A DNA stretch of 64,000 nucleotides from contig CACZVX010000004.1 in assembly GCA_902784755.1 (NCBI GenBank), forward strand, positions 39,006 through 103,005, in the 5' to 3' direction. The notes under the pieces are model-generated. The model ran no database searches. It was not told the DNA's origin and saw only the letters and a program-made list of their open reading frames with translations. The position numbers and the translations under genes are program-made. Positions 26,439 through 37,500 of the stretch are shown here, in pieces; position 1 is the first letter of the stretch; each line of letters opens with the position of its first letter. Source of the DNA: an uncultured Prevotellaceae bacterium. GTDB lineage: Bacteria; Bacteroidota; Bacteroidia; Bacteroidales; Bacteroidaceae.

Positions 26439-27203
26439 TTAAATTCTAACGTTAATTCCTGTTTCACGGAGATATAGTTTTAATTCAGGAATAGGAATCT
26501 CACCAAAATGGAAAACACTTGCAGCTAAGGCCGCATCGGCTTTTCCTAACTCGAAAGCATCACGAAAATGTTCTCTTGTTCCTGCTCCGCCAGAGGCTAT
26601 AATAGGTATACTGAGGTCATTAGCCAATTGAGCCAAAGCTTCATTAGCATAGCCAGTCTTTACACCATCATGATTCATGGAAGTGAACAGAATTTCTCCG
26701 GCTCCTCTCTGTTCCGCTTCTTTAGCCCATTCAAACAAATTTCGTTCTGTTCGAACACGTCCGCCGTTCAAATAGCAATGCCAACCATCCTCGTCAAGTC
26801 TTGCGTCAATGGCACATACACAAACTTGAGAGCCAAAACGTTGTGTAATCTCATTTATCAGTTCTGGTCTGCGGATAGCTGCAGAATTTACACTAACCTT
26901 ATCTGCACCCGCATAAAGCAGACGCTCTACATCTTCCAATTGGTTAATGCCACCGCCAACAGTAAAAGGGATGTTTATTTCCTGTGCTACACGTGTTACC
27001 ATTTCCGTGAAGGTCTTTCTACCTTCAAATGAAGCTGTGATATCAAGGAAAACAAGTTCATCCGCTCCTTGTTCAGAATAGGCTTTACCCAACTCAACAG
27101 GATCGCCAGCCTTACGGAGGTTTATGAAGTTCGTACCTTTCACCGTTTGACCGTCTTTCACGTCCAAACAAGGTATGATTCGTTTTGCTAAACCTTTATT
27201 CAT
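26439..27203 (-). CDS. hisF: HisF, imidazole glycerol phosphate synthase cyclase subunit
   Basis: The 254-residue TIM barrel has [14 protein letters not shown] with catalytic Asp11-type residue, [26 protein letters not shown] with the second catalytic Asp and IIASGGAGT. With HisH it makes IGP and AICAR. It overlaps hisA by 8 nt, which fits the usual hisHAF order. Confidence 0.96.
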   Translation of the reverse strand: MNKGLAKRIIPCLDVKDGQTVKGTNFINLRKAGDPVELGKAYSEQGADELVFLDITASFEGRKTFTEMVTRVAQEINIPFTVGGGINQLEDVERLLYAGADKVSVNSAAIRRPELINEITQRFGSQVCVCAIDARLDEDGWHCYLNGGRVRTERNLFEWAKEAEQRGAGEILFTSMNHDGVKTGYANEALAQLANDLSIPIIASGGAGTREHFRDAFELGKADAALAASVFHFGEIPIPELKLYLRETGINVRI

Positions 27204-27912
27204 TTAATAGCTCCTTTAAGTTGATTCTTCCCTCATAGATAGCCTTTCCGAAAACAACAGCTGGAATTCCTTCAGATTCCAGTTCATCTATATCCTCTTT
27301 GCGGGAAACACCACCAGAGGCGATGAGATGGAGTTTCGGATAGGCTGACATGATTTCTTTATAGAGTGTTACAGCTGGACCTTGCAAAGTTCCGTCTTTT
27401 GATATTTCCGTACATAGCACGTTTTTCACACCTGCTTCAACATATTGTTTTAAAAAGGGCAGAAGTGAAATCTGAGAATCTTTCTTCCAGCCGTTAATGC
27501 TGATCATACCATTTCGGACATCTGCTCCAAGAATCATCTTTTCTGGTCCATACTTTTCCATCCATTGAATGAAAAGTCCAGGTTGAGTTACAGCAATGGA
27601 GCCAACTGTTATCATTGACGCTCCTGATTCAAAAGCCTTTACTATATCCTCTTCAGACTTTATTCCTCCACCAAAATCTACAATCAGAGAAGTTTCTGCA
27701 GTTACTCTGCGAAGAATCTCATTATTGACAATATGCTTTGATCTAGCACCATCGAGGTCTACCATGTGAAGACGCTTGAAGCCAATTTTCTCGAATTCCT
27801 TAGCCACAGTAAGGGGATCATCATTGTATACTTTCTTCTGGTTGTAGTCACCTTTCGTAAGACGAACACACTGACCGTCGATAATATCTATTGCAGGAAT
27901 CAGTTCAATCAT
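27196..27912 (-). CDS. hisA: HisA, ProFAR isomerase
   Basis: The 238-residue TIM barrel starts [18 protein letters not shown] with the catalytic Asp and contains [21 protein letters not shown] and [13 protein letters not shown]. It isomerises ProFAR to PRFAR in histidine synthesis. It overlaps hisH by 4 nt and hisF by 8 nt. Confidence 0.96.
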   Translation of the reverse strand: MIELIPAIDIIDGQCVRLTKGDYNQKKVYNDDPLTVAKEFEKIGFKRLHMVDLDGARSKHIVNNEILRRVTAETSLIVDFGGGIKSEEDIVKAFESGASMITVGSIAVTQPGLFIQWMEKYGPEKMILGADVRNGMISINGWKKDSQISLLPFLKQYVEAGVKNVLCTEISKDGTLQGPAVTLYKEIMSAYPKLHLIASGGVSRKEDIDELESEGIPAVVFGKAIYEGRINLKELLNE

Positions 27913-28499
27913 AATTCAAGGAAGTTCTTGAGAATCTGTTCACCCACTTTTCCACTCTTTTCTGGATGAAACTGACATGTATAAAAATTATTCTTATGAA
28001 GTGAGGCAGAGTAGGGAAGAATGTAATCTGCTGTAGCTATGGTATGCTCACAAAGGGGTACATAATAGCTGTGAACGAAGTAAACATAAGGATTATCAAA
28101 AAAGCCCCTATAGAGTTCACTTTTTAGATCATTTATTGCATTCCATCCCATAGCTGGCACTTTGTCCTCATGGCGCTGTGGTTGGAAACGCTTCACTTCA
28201 ACATCAAACACGCCGATACAATTAACATCACCTTCTTCTGAGTGACGGCAAAGCAGTTGCTGACCTACACAGATTCCAAGTACTGGTTGTCTGAGATTGC
28301 GGATGACCTCATCTAAACGTCGCTCCTTCAGATAACTCATTGCATTACGGGCTTCTCCCTGTCCAGGAAATAGTACTCTGTCGGCTTTTTGCAGTTCTTC
28401 TGCCACATCTGTGAGTGCAGGCTCAATGCCCATTCTTCTTAAAGCATTCACAACCGAGTAGATGTTACCTGCGTTATATTTTACAATTGCAACTTTCAT
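27909..28499 (-). CDS. hisH: HisH, glutamine amidotransferase subunit of IGP synthase
   Basis: The 196-residue class I amidotransferase has LFPGQGEARNAM, the nucleophile elbow GICVGQQLLC, YFVHSYYVP and the catalytic His/Glu in FHPEKSGKVGEQ. It supplies ammonia to HisF. It starts directly next to purU (adjacent coordinates), so it is co-transcribed with it. Confidence 0.96.
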   Translation of the reverse strand: MKVAIVKYNAGNIYSVVNALRRMGIEPALTDVAEELQKADRVLFPGQGEARNAMSYLKERRLDEVIRNLRQPVLGICVGQQLLCRHSEEGDVNCIGVFDVEVKRFQPQRHEDKVPAMGWNAINDLKSELYRGFFDNPYVYFVHSYYVPLCEHTIATADYILPYSASLHKNNFYTCQFHPEKSGKVGEQILKNFLEL

Positions 28500-29369
28500 T
28501 TAACTGAAAATGATAGTTTTGTTTTTATAAGTGAGAACTTTACGTTCGATATGCTTCATTACTGCTCTTGAAAGAACAATCTTTTCTAAATCGCGGCCTT
28601 TTAGCACGAGGCTTTCCGGGGTATCTTTGTGAGTGATGCGAACTACATCCTGCTCAATGATAGGTCCAGCATCCAATTCGGCAGTCACATAATGGCTGGT
28701 AGCACCGATAATCTTCACACCCCGCTCATATGCCTGATGATAGGGTTTTGCACCTATGAAAGCAGGCAAGAAAGAGTGGTGAATGTTTATAATATGATGC
28801 GGATACGCCTCAATCATTTCATCGGAGATAATCTGCATATAGCGGGCTAAAACAATGAAGGTTACCTTGTTTTCCTTTAACAATTCCATTTCCGCATGCT
28901 CAACTTCAGTTTTGTTGGAATGGTCTTTTTCAATTCTCCACACATAATAGGGAATGCCAAACTGTAATGCCACATAACGTAAATCCTCATGGTTAGAAAC
29001 GATGCAGGGAATATCCACATTGATTTCTCCGGCTTTCCAGCGTGCCAGCAAATCGTAAAGACAATGACTCATTTTACTGACAAATATGGCCATGCGTGGC
29101 TTCACATCATTAAAATAGAGATTGAAAGTGATTCCGTAGCGTTGAGTATAGAGTGTCGTAATGTAATCATCAATCTTGTCACGTGGAATGAGGAAGTTGT
29201 CAAGTTCCCATTCAATACGCATGAAGAACATTGAATCGACCGTATCAACATATTGATCGAGATAAACGATATTTCCCTTATTGTCCGTGATAAACTTTGT
29301 TATCTCTGAAATAATACCAGGCTGATCGGGGCAGTGTAACAGTAGGATTGCTGTGGGTTTTTTATTCAT
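28500..29369 (-). CDS. purU: Formyltetrahydrofolate deformylase
   Basis: The 289-residue protein has an N-terminal ACT domain (AILLLHCPDQPGIISEITKF) and a C-terminal formyltransferase-fold hydrolase with NIHHSFLPAFIGAKPYHQAY and GATSHYVTAELDAGPIIEQD. PurU releases formate from 10-formyl-THF. As the first gene of the his run it links one-carbon supply to the AICAR made by HisF/HisH, an inference from position. Confidence 0.94.
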   Translation of the reverse strand: MNKKPTAILLLHCPDQPGIISEITKFITDNKGNIVYLDQYVDTVDSMFFMRIEWELDNFLIPRDKIDDYITTLYTQRYGITFNLYFNDVKPRMAIFVSKMSHCLYDLLARWKAGEINVDIPCIVSNHEDLRYVALQFGIPYYVWRIEKDHSNKTEVEHAEMELLKENKVTFIVLARYMQIISDEMIEAYPHHIINIHHSFLPAFIGAKPYHQAYERGVKIIGATSHYVTAELDAGPIIEQDVVRITHKDTPESLVLKGRDLEKIVLSRAVMKHIERKVLTYKNKTIIFS

Positions 29370-29407
29370 TTTCTATGCTTCTATTCTTACTGGTCTTTAA
29401 AACGCTG

Positions 29408-29439
29408 CAAATTTACTACATTTTTTTTATTCACGCAAG
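29408..29439 (-). promoter_or_regulatory. purU-his operon promoter
   Basis: On the minus strand CTTG (29439..29436), 20 nt, TAAATTTG (29415..29408). A 6-bp dyad CACGCA...TGCGTG (29432-29449) overlaps the -33 element and could be an operator. Confidence 0.6.
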
Positions 29440-29568
29440 CGCATGCGTGCATATTTTAAATGTAATACATGTAAATTTATAATTCCATCATAAATATAAC
29501 TATACATATTGGAGTGTAATGCAATTTGTAAGCTGTTCGTCTAAAATATAGAAATGAAATACAGAAAA

Positions 29569-29600
29569 TTTGGCTATTTCGTTTTTTTTTGTTAATATTG
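29569..29600 (+). promoter_or_regulatory. paaK promoter
   Basis: TTTG (29569-29572), 20 nt, TAATATTG (29593-29600), one mismatch from TAnnTTTG, ending 39 nt before the ATG. Confidence 0.55.
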
Positions 29601-29639
29601 CACCCGAAATCGTAAAATGATTATTCTTAAGTAACAGAA

Positions 29640-30977
29640 ATGAACAACGAAAACTTTCCAACCGGTGCTGAGCACGGTGAATACTGGCAGCCGGAACTGG
29701 AGACGATGCCCCGCAAAGAATTGGAGCGACTTCAGGTGAAAAAACTCAAGAAAACCATTGAGATTGCGCTAAAAAGTGACCTCTATGGAAAACGATTGGG
29801 CGAGTTAGGTCTCACGCCCGACGATTTCAATAGTGTGGAAGATATCCGTAAGATTCCATTTACCACAAAAGCTGACTTACGTGATAACTACCCCTTTGGT
29901 CTTGTTGGTGGTAATATGGACAATGCTGTCCGTATCCATTCTTCAAGTGGTACGACCGGACATCCTACCGTGGTTGCCTATTCCAAACATGATATAGACT
30001 CATGGGCTAATATGATTGCTCGTAGCATGTATATGGTCGGTTGTCGTAATTCTGATTTCTTCCAGAATTCGAGCGGTTATGGAATGTTCACCGGTGGCCT
30101 CGGATTTCAGTATGGAGCAGAACGACTTGGAGCCACGACGATTCCAGCTGCTGCGGGCAATTCCAAACGTCAAATTATGTTCATCAAGGATTTTGGCACC
30201 ACATGTCTACATGCTATTCCTTCATATGCTATTCGTTTGGCAGAGGTGTTCCAAGATGAAGGAGTTGATCCTCGTAGCACAAAATTACGCACGCTTTTTA
30301 TCGGAGCTGAACCTCATACTGATGAGCAGCGTCGCCGTATTGAGCGTTTGTTGGGAGTGAAAGCCTATAACTCATTTGGGATGACTGAGATGAATGGGCC
30401 TGGAGTTGCTTTTGAGTGTAAAGAACAAGCCGGTATGCATCTTTGGGAGGACAATTATATTATTGAGATTGTTGATCCCGATACACTAGAGCCTGTTCCT
30501 GACGGGCAAATTGGCGAGATGATTCTTACAACACTTGACCGCGACATGATGCCAATTCTTCGTTATCGTACCCGTGACTTGACCCGTATTATCCCCGGCG
30601 ATTGTAAGTGTGGACGTACTCATCGCCGGATCGATCGCATCAAGGGGCGCACCGACGATATGTTCATCATCAAAGGCGTAAATGTGTTCCCTATGCAGAT
30701 AGAGAAGATACTTGTTCAATATCCTGGCTTGGGAAGCAATTATCTAATTACGCTGTCTACTGAGGATGATAATGATATTCTTACTGTGGAGGTAGAGCTC
30801 GACAACATGGAAACTGATATCTATCCTGAACTGCAGAAAATGACAAAAGACATTCAGCGCTCACTGAAAGATGAGATTCTTCTCACACCACGTGTTAAAC
30901 TTGTAAAGAAGGGTTCACTTCCTGTCAGTGAAGGCAAGGCTGTGCGTGTAAAGGATTTGCGTGAAGGTCGTGGATAA
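29640..30977 (+). CDS. paaK: Phenylacetate-CoA ligase
   Basis: The 445-residue adenylate-forming enzyme has the phosphate-binding loop HSSSGTTGHPTV (about 101-112), FGMTEMNGPGV, RYRTRDLT, and the C-terminal KGRTDDMFIIKGVNVFP, as in the PaaK family. It activates phenylacetate or a related aryl acid as its CoA thioester. In anaerobic Bacteroidetes it usually occurs without an aerobic paa pathway, and none is seen here. The DUF3256 gene follows after 25 nt. Confidence 0.92.
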   Translation: MNNENFPTGAEHGEYWQPELETMPRKELERLQVKKLKKTIEIALKSDLYGKRLGELGLTPDDFNSVEDIRKIPFTTKADLRDNYPFGLVGGNMDNAVRIHSSSGTTGHPTVVAYSKHDIDSWANMIARSMYMVGCRNSDFFQNSSGYGMFTGGLGFQYGAERLGATTIPAAAGNSKRQIMFIKDFGTTCLHAIPSYAIRLAEVFQDEGVDPRSTKLRTLFIGAEPHTDEQRRRIERLLGVKAYNSFGMTEMNGPGVAFECKEQAGMHLWEDNYIIEIVDPDTLEPVPDGQIGEMILTTLDRDMMPILRYRTRDLTRIIPGDCKCGRTHRRIDRIKGRTDDMFIIKGVNVFPMQIEKILVQYPGLGSNYLITLSTEDDNDILTVEVELDNMETDIYPELQKMTKDIQRSLKDEILLTPRVKLVKKGSLPVSEGKAVRVKDLREGRG

Positions 30978-31002
30978 TCCTGTAGCATTATTGAATCAGC
31001 AG

Positions 31003-31677
31003 ATGAGAATTATTCTGAAAAGATTAAACATTTTCTTTAGTGTATTCTGTGTTTCAATTACGGTTGGAGCACAGATTACCTTACGTGACGTATGGCTCTC
31101 TATGCCTGATGAGATGATTCCTTATTTGAATAAGAATCTTCGTTTAGAACATCTTGATTTCGTTGATATGGGTGTTAAATCTGAAGTAAATAATCAAATG
31201 AACGGTATATGTTTAATGGATACATTAACAGATGATTATACTCACATCACCTTAACCCCTTCCTCATATTTGGAACTTCGTCTTTTACCCGTTAATGATT
31301 CTACAAAGATAATCTGTGTTGTGAAAACCTTAACGGTGCAGGCACAGGAGTCTGACATTCGTTTTTATGACATAGAATGGAAACCTTTAATTGATACATT
31401 TGGATTGAATGAAATGAAAAATCAGGACGGTAATGATGCGTCGAAACTGAAAACCAGTTTCATTCATCGACCAGATACGATGAGTATTGAACGTTTTGAG
31501 GAACTTTCGAAACTAGTCGATCCTGTGATGCTTTCAGCCAAGTTTGATCTTGAAGAACCTGTTCTAACTTTCGCTCTTTCCCCAGCCTTAGCTACAACAG
31601 AAGAAAAGGGACAATTAAAGAGTATTCTCCGACACCGTAGATTTAAGTGGAATGGAAACTCGTTCTCTGAAATCTAA
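31003..31677 (+). CDS. DUF3256-family secreted protein
   Basis: A longer frame from a GTG at 30961 overlaps paaK; the ATG at 31003 gives a plausible signal peptide (MRIILKRLNIFFSVFCVSITVGAQ) and is chosen. The 224-residue product contains LRDVWLSMPDEMIPYLNKNLRLEHLDF and DYTHITLTPSSYLELRLLP, which I associate with DUF3256 of Bacteroidetes. No catalytic motif is visible, and its periplasmic role is unknown. It ends at a good intrinsic terminator. Confidence 0.72.
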   Translation: MRIILKRLNIFFSVFCVSITVGAQITLRDVWLSMPDEMIPYLNKNLRLEHLDFVDMGVKSEVNNQMNGICLMDTLTDDYTHITLTPSSYLELRLLPVNDSTKIICVVKTLTVQAQESDIRFYDIEWKPLIDTFGLNEMKNQDGNDASKLKTSFIHRPDTMSIERFEELSKLVDPVMLSAKFDLEEPVLTFALSPALATTEEKGQLKSILRHRRFKWNGNSFSEI

Positions 31678-31716
31678 GGAAATTGACTGATGTTTAATAA
31701 ATGAATCCTGATAGAA

Positions 31717-31750
31717 AGATTGGTTGACATAAGCAATCAATCTTTTTTTT
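31717..31750 (+). terminator. Intrinsic terminator after DUF3256
   Basis: AGATTGGTTG and CAATCAATCT form a 10-bp stem (one G-U) around a 7-nt loop, followed by a run of eight T. Confidence 0.85.
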
Positions 31751-31758
31751 ACGTTTTT

Positions 31759-31789
31759 TTTGTGGTTTCAATAAATTTGACTAATTTTG
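31759..31789 (+). promoter_or_regulatory. Promoter of the nucleoside-permease-like gene
   Basis: TTTG (31759-31762), 19 nt, TAATTTTG (31782-31789), just downstream of the previous terminator and 27 nt before the ATG. Confidence 0.65.
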
Positions 31790-31816
31790 TCACAGAATTA
31801 AAACTAATTTAAGAGT

Positions 31817-33130
31817 ATGAATCTAAAAGTCCGTTTAGCATTGATGAACTTCCTCGAATTTGCTGTTTGGGGAGCGTATCTAACTTGTATGGGTAACTAT
31901 CTGGGAACTGCTGGTTTAGGCGCTCAGATTTCCTGGTTCTACGCCATTCAGGGCATTGTTTCAATCTTTATGCCTACCTTGATGGGTATTGTTGCTGATA
32001 AGTATATCCAGCCACAAAGAGTCTTAGGGCTTTGTCATTTACTGGCAGGTGCCTTTATGTTGATATGCTGGTATATGGGATATTCGGCAGGCTTTGGCAA
32101 TGAGTTGCCTAATAAGGGCGCTTTTATCGCAATGTACACATTAAGTGTAGCCTTTTTTATGCCGACTATTGCCTTGGCAAACACAACGGCTTTTACAATT
32201 CTGAAAGCCAACGGACTAGATACCGTAAAAGATTTCCCTCCTATCCGTGTGCTGGGTACCGTTGGTTTCATCGCGACAATGTGGTTTGTGAATTGTGCGG
32301 TTTGGGAAGACGGAGCATTCTCGTTTACACTTGCCGAGAATGCCCATAAGTTCCAATACACATTTATGCAGTTCTTTGTGTCTGGTTTATTGAGTCTTGT
32401 ACTCTTTGCCTACTGTTTCACACTTCCAGAGTGCAAACTGGAAAAGAAACAGTCAGCTTCCTTGGCAGAGACGATGGGCCTAAATGCTTTTAAACTTTTC
32501 AAAACAAAGAAAATGGCCCTGTTCTTCATTTTCTCAGCCTTGTTGGGTATGTGTCTGCAAGTGACTAACGGCTTTGCTGGACCTTTTATAACAAGTTTCA
32601 AGGGAAGTGCCGAGTTTGCCACGACTTTTGCAGCCAATAACGCCACACTACTTACTTCTATTTCACAAATTAGTGAAGCCCTCTGTATTCTTATGATTCC
32701 GTTCTTCCTGAAACGTTTTGGAATCAAAGGAGTGATGCTGATGTCGATGTTTGCATGGGTATTTAGATTCGGCTTCTTTGGTATAGGCGATCCTGCGATG
32801 CCTGGTGTATTGCTCTTCATCCTTTCTTGCATTGTATATGGTGTGGCTTTTGATTTCTTTAATGTTTCAGGTGGTATCTTTGTTGATTTGGAGTGTGAAC
32901 CATCGGTGAAGGCATCTGCCCAAGGACTTTTCATGATGATGACGAACGGTATAGGTGCAACCGTAGGAACACTGGCTGCTGGTGAGATCGTTAATCATTT
33001 CTGTACGTGGAAGGATGGCTATCTTCTTGGAGACTGGAGGAGTTGCTGGTTCATTTTTGCTGGATTTGCACTACTTGTAGGTGTTTTGTTCGCTTTGGTT
33101 TTCAATCCTGAAAAGAAAAAAGTAGCCTAA
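31817..33130 (+). CDS. MFS transporter, nucleoside:H+ symporter-like
   Basis: The 437-residue protein has about twelve hydrophobic helices. MNFLEFAVWGAYLTCMGNYL at the N terminus and PPIRVLGTVGFIATMWFVN are typical of the NupG/XapB-type nucleoside symporter family common in Bacteroidetes. It sits in the inner membrane. The substrate is inferred from family only. It has its own promoter, and the next gene follows 18 nt downstream. Confidence 0.8.
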   Translation: MNLKVRLALMNFLEFAVWGAYLTCMGNYLGTAGLGAQISWFYAIQGIVSIFMPTLMGIVADKYIQPQRVLGLCHLLAGAFMLICWYMGYSAGFGNELPNKGAFIAMYTLSVAFFMPTIALANTTAFTILKANGLDTVKDFPPIRVLGTVGFIATMWFVNCAVWEDGAFSFTLAENAHKFQYTFMQFFVSGLLSLVLFAYCFTLPECKLEKKQSASLAETMGLNAFKLFKTKKMALFFIFSALLGMCLQVTNGFAGPFITSFKGSAEFATTFAANNATLLTSISQISEALCILMIPFFLKRFGIKGVMLMSMFAWVFRFGFFGIGDPAMPGVLLFILSCIVYGVAFDFFNVSGGIFVDLECEPSVKASAQGLFMMMTNGIGATVGTLAAGEIVNHFCTWKDGYLLGDWRSCWFIFAGFALLVGVLFALVFNPEKKKVA

Positions 33131-33148
33131 TATAAAAGATTGGGGGAT

Positions 33149-33697
33149 ATGATGTCTAAAGTAAGGCTGAAGTTTCATAATGTCGGTGAGATCGTTGGAA
33201 GCGACGATCTCGCTATAATTACGCTCACCGACGAGATGATGGAAAATATGATCACCATCGTTTGTGATCGTGCTATGGCCGTTCAGCTGGAATTACGCGA
33301 CAAGCAGATTCCCATTACTCGCATCATGTTGCCAGAGGTACTAGCTGGTATCATCAAAGATCAGGCTGGTATCATGATGGATATTATTATCACTGATATC
33401 ATTGAAGGTCAATATCGTACTCTGCTTTGTAACCGCGTGACGCTAGAAACTATTCCCATACGTGCGAGTGATGCAGTTTTGTTATCATTAGCAGCTCGCA
33501 TACCTATTTATATAGAATCGTCGCTAATGGCCCGACAAAGTGTGCGCTTCTCAGGGCTCTCTAATGCTGTGTCATTGCCCGTTAATACTCTGAGTCTAGA
33601 AATGCTCGACCAAGCACTGAAAAAAGCAGTAGAAGACGAGAACTATGAACTTGCATCACAGTTGCGCGATGAGAGAAAACGTCGCGAGAAAAAATGA
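33149..33697 (+). CDS. Bifunctional nuclease (DUF151) with C-terminal UvrB/UvrC motif
   Basis: ATGs at 33149 and 33152 are preceded by GGGGGA; a TTG further up is less likely. The protein of about 182 residues has the DUF151 core (YRTLLCNRVTLETIPIRASDAVLLSLAARIPIYI), a family with RNase/DNase activity in plants and thermophiles. Residues of about 152-180 (LDQALKKAVEDENYELASQL) form a UVR helical hairpin, as in ClpC and UvrB. It overlaps rsmE by 4 nt. Confidence 0.85.
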   Translation: MMSKVRLKFHNVGEIVGSDDLAIITLTDEMMENMITIVCDRAMAVQLELRDKQIPITRIMLPEVLAGIIKDQAGIMMDIIITDIIEGQYRTLLCNRVTLETIPIRASDAVLLSLAARIPIYIESSLMARQSVRFSGLSNAVSLPVNTLSLEMLDQALKKAVEDENYELASQLRDERKRREKK

Positions 33698-34422
33698 AAG
33701 AAGAACGATATTTCTATGTGCCTGAAGCTGATAGTCGTATGGAACTTCCACAAGAAGAAGCTTCTCATGCGTTGCGTGTTCTCCGTCTGCAGCCTGGTGA
33801 TTCCATTTTTTTGATGAATGGAAAAGGTTTGGTCTTTCGTGCTGAGGTAGCCCAAACCACCAATAAACATTGTACTTATAATATTCTAGAAACGCTTCCA
33901 CAGCAAAAGACTTGGCGTGGACATCTTCATTTGGCCATGGCTCCCACGAAGATGATGGAACGTGTGGAATGGTTTGCAGAAAAAGCAACTGAGATCGGTA
34001 TCGATGAGCTCTCTTTTTTGAATTGTCAGTTTTCTGAACGTCACCAACTACGGCAAGACAGGGTAGAGAAAATTGTAATTTCTGCCATGAAACAGAGCCG
34101 AAAGGCATGGAAACCTATTGTAAATGAGATGGTCAGTTTCAAGAAATTCGTTCAGCAAGAACGTAAGGGTTGTAAATTCATTGCCCATTGTTATGAGGAA
34201 ATTGAAAAGAAAGACTTGTTTGATGAACTAAAAAAATTAAATGATGAAACTGATGAAGAAATGACCGTACTGATAGGTCCCGAAGGTGACTTCTCTATAG
34301 ATGAAGTGCAACTTGCCTTGGATAACGGCTATGAAAGTATTTCTTTAGGCCAGTCACGTTTAAGAACCGAAACAGCTGCCTTGTCAGCGGTGATGATGCT
34401 GCAGTTGAAAAACAGAAGTTGA
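33694..34422 (+). CDS. rsmE: RsmE, 16S rRNA m3U1498 methyltransferase
   Basis: The 242-residue SPOUT methyltransferase has the N-terminal PUA-like part (ASHALRVLRLQPGDSIFLMN), KMMERVEWFAEKATEIGI, IGPEGDFSIDE and LGQSRLRTETAAL forming the knotted SAM-binding site. It methylates U1498 (E. coli numbering) of 16S rRNA. The start overlaps the nuclease gene by 4 nt. Confidence 0.94.
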   Translation: MKEERYFYVPEADSRMELPQEEASHALRVLRLQPGDSIFLMNGKGLVFRAEVAQTTNKHCTYNILETLPQQKTWRGHLHLAMAPTKMMERVEWFAEKATEIGIDELSFLNCQFSERHQLRQDRVEKIVISAMKQSRKAWKPIVNEMVSFKKFVQQERKGCKFIAHCYEEIEKKDLFDELKKLNDETDEEMTVLIGPEGDFSIDEVQLALDNGYESISLGQSRLRTETAALSAVMMLQLKNRS

Positions 34423-34537
34423 ACGATAAAGTAATACGTTTTAACTTTATACCTTATGTTGAAAAGCAGTTGGTATCTTGAATTGAAAAGCATTAAAAAT
34501 ATTTTTAAAATTTGACCTTATTTCAATAGAATTATCG

Positions 34538-34545
34538 TATCTTTG
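34538..34545 (+). promoter_or_regulatory. -7 box of the TonB-receptor operon
   Basis: TATCTTTG; the nearest TTTG (34511-34514) is 23 nt upstream, slightly further than usual. The leader is about 40 nt and A/T-rich. Confidence 0.55.
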
Positions 34546-34591
34546 TACCAAATTTATAGCTTAATTCATAAAATTTTAAAAAAAAATCGTT

Positions 34592-37500
34592 ATGCAGAAA
34601 AGATTATTCTTTCTGGTTACCGCAGTGCTGATGAGCATTTCATCGGTATTTGCACAAGTGACCACTTCGAGCATGTCGGGAAAAGTAACAATTGGATCAG
34701 CTACCGGTGAGGAAGTCATCGGTGCTACAGTTCAAGCAGTTCATGAGCCTTCAGGCACCCGTTATGCTGCAGTGACTAATGTTGATGGCCGTTTCGCCAT
34801 TAACGGTATGCGTACGGGTGGCCCGTATGTTGTAACTGTTAGCTACATCGGTTTCCAGACAAAAACGCTTCGTGGAATCACGCTGCAACTGGCTGAAAAC
34901 TATGACCTGCAGGTTTGGCTTTCTGAAGATGCCAATGAGTTAGCAGAGGTCGTCATCACAGGTTCAGCTTCAAAGTTTGCTGGTGAGAAAACAGGTGCTA
35001 CAACCAACATCAACAATGCTCAGATTGTGAATCTTCCTACAGTAAACCGTAACATCACCGAAGTAACGCGACTGTCTCCTTATGGCGGTAACGGCATGAG
35101 CTTCGCTGGTTCCGATGGCCGTATGGCAAACTTTACTGTTGATGGTGCCGACTTCAACAACAACTTCGGTCTTTCCGATGGTCTTCCTGGAGGTGGTAAT
35201 CCTATCTCTATCGATGCTATTGAGGAAATGCAAGTGGTAATTTCTCCGTTCGATGTTCGCCAAACCAATTTCATCGGTGGTGGTGTAAATGCTATTACGA
35301 AGTCTGGTACCAATACCTTTAAGGGAAGTGCCTATGTCTATCACAAGAATGAAAACATGCAAGGAGATGCTATCGACCGTGAGCAGATTCCTGGCGCACG
35401 TGAGAAGAGCCAGCAGACTACTTATGGTTTCACTCTTGGTGGTCCCATCATCAAGAACAAATTGTTCTTCTTCCTGAACGGTGAAATGATAAAGAACCCC
35501 ACAGTAGTGAACCGCTGGAGAGCCAGCGAGAATGGCGTACCTGATGCTGACCAGTATCTTTCTCGCACCACTACTGGTGATATGCAGACAGTTTCTGAAT
35601 ATGTAAAAAACAAATATGGCTATGATACCGGCAGCTTTACCAGTTTCCCAGCCAATATTGAAAACTATAAATTCCTTGCACGTCTCGATTGGAATATTAC
35701 AGACGATCACCATCTCGCATTGCGATACAATTACACCAAAAACACTGACTGGCGCTCAACCAATGCAAGTTCTATGGATGGTGGTGTACGTTCTGCTTAT
35801 GCCCGTTTCTCTCAGTATTCTATGGCTTTTGCCAACTCTATGTATTCAATGGACAATATCGTGAAGTCGTTCTCTGCTGACTTGAACAGCCGCTTCACGG
35901 ATAACTTGTCTAACCAGTTGCTGTTCACCTATTCACAGCACAATGATATCCGCGGAACCAATTCTGATGAATTCCCATTCATCGACATTCTTGGTGGTGA
36001 CGGACAAAACTATATGGCTCTTGGTTATGAGTTGTTTACCTATAATAATGGTGTTCACAACACTGTTTGGAATATCAAGGATGACGTAACCTATTACGCT
36101 GGCAGCCACAAGATTATGGCAGGTGTAAGCTATGAGCATCAGATGGCAGATAATGCCTATATGCGTAATGGTACGGGTTATTACCGCTACAGCAATCTCA
36201 ATGACTTCCTTAGCGGGGCCATTCCTGAAGTTGTTGCCATCACTTATGGTTACGATGGCGAAACAGATCCTGCTGCACGTGTTACTTTCGGCAAACTAGG
36301 TGTCTATGCTCAGGATGATTGGAACATCACGAGAAACTTTAAGGTGAACTATGGTGTTCGTTTCGATGGATTGTTCTTTGACAACAAAGACTTGATGACC
36401 AATAACGCAATCTATAAATACGACTACAACGGAACTCACATTGACACAGGTAAGTGGCCTTCCAATACTTTCTCTGTATCTCCTCGTGTAGGTTTCACAT
36501 GGGATGTCTTCGGCGACCGCAGCCTCAAGGTTCGTGGTGGTACGGGCTTCTTCGAGGGACGTATTCCTCTCGTGTTCTTCACCAATATGCCAACCAACTC
36601 AAATATGGTGCAGTATAAGGGTATATGGAATGCAACAGGAAAAAACAGTGGTCAGAAAGCAGATATGTCTCTCTTTGCCGGTGACATTAAGAACAAGAAT
36701 GAGCTGATTAATTTCGTCACCAATACTATTAATCCTTTGACAGGTAAGCCTCTCGGCCCTAGCACTATTACTCCAGAAGAAGGAGAAGCTGGTTCTACCA
36801 TCAATGCTGTTGATGAAAGTTTCAAGATGCCACAAGTATGGAAAACTTCACTGGCTATTGACTATCAGTTACCAGTTTCCTTCCCCTTCAGTATTACTTT
36901 AGAAGGAATATTCAACAAGAAAATCAATGACGTTTGCATCTCCGACTGGAGCATAAAGGATGTATCTGGATTTGCTCGCCTCAATGGTGTTGACAACCGG
37001 GCTATCTATCAGGACTCTCGTTTTCTCGATGCTGATGGAAAAGTACTTCCTAACGCCTTTGTTCTATCTAATACCAGTAAGGGTTACGGTTGGACTGCTA
37101 ACGTAACGGTAAATGCTCAGCCTACCGAGTGGCTCAACTTGATGGCAGCCTACACGCATACCGTGTCTAAGGAACTCACTGGTATGCCTGGTAGCGATGC
37201 TTCTTCTGCATTCACCTATATTCCAACTATTGAAGGACCGAACTTCGGACAGCTCCATAATTCTCAGTATGTTACTCCTGACCGAGTTGTGGCCAGTGCA
37301 ACTGTTCACGATAAGAGCGGCAACCATTTCAGTCTGATTTATGAGACTTGGCGCGGTGGCTATAACTATTCTTATATGACAGCTAATGACATGAACGGTG
37401 ACGGTTATAACTACGATCTCATTTATATTCCAACTGATGAGGACATCTCAACAAATCGTTTCCGTTTCGTTTCTACTGACGATCGCGATCGCTTCATGGA

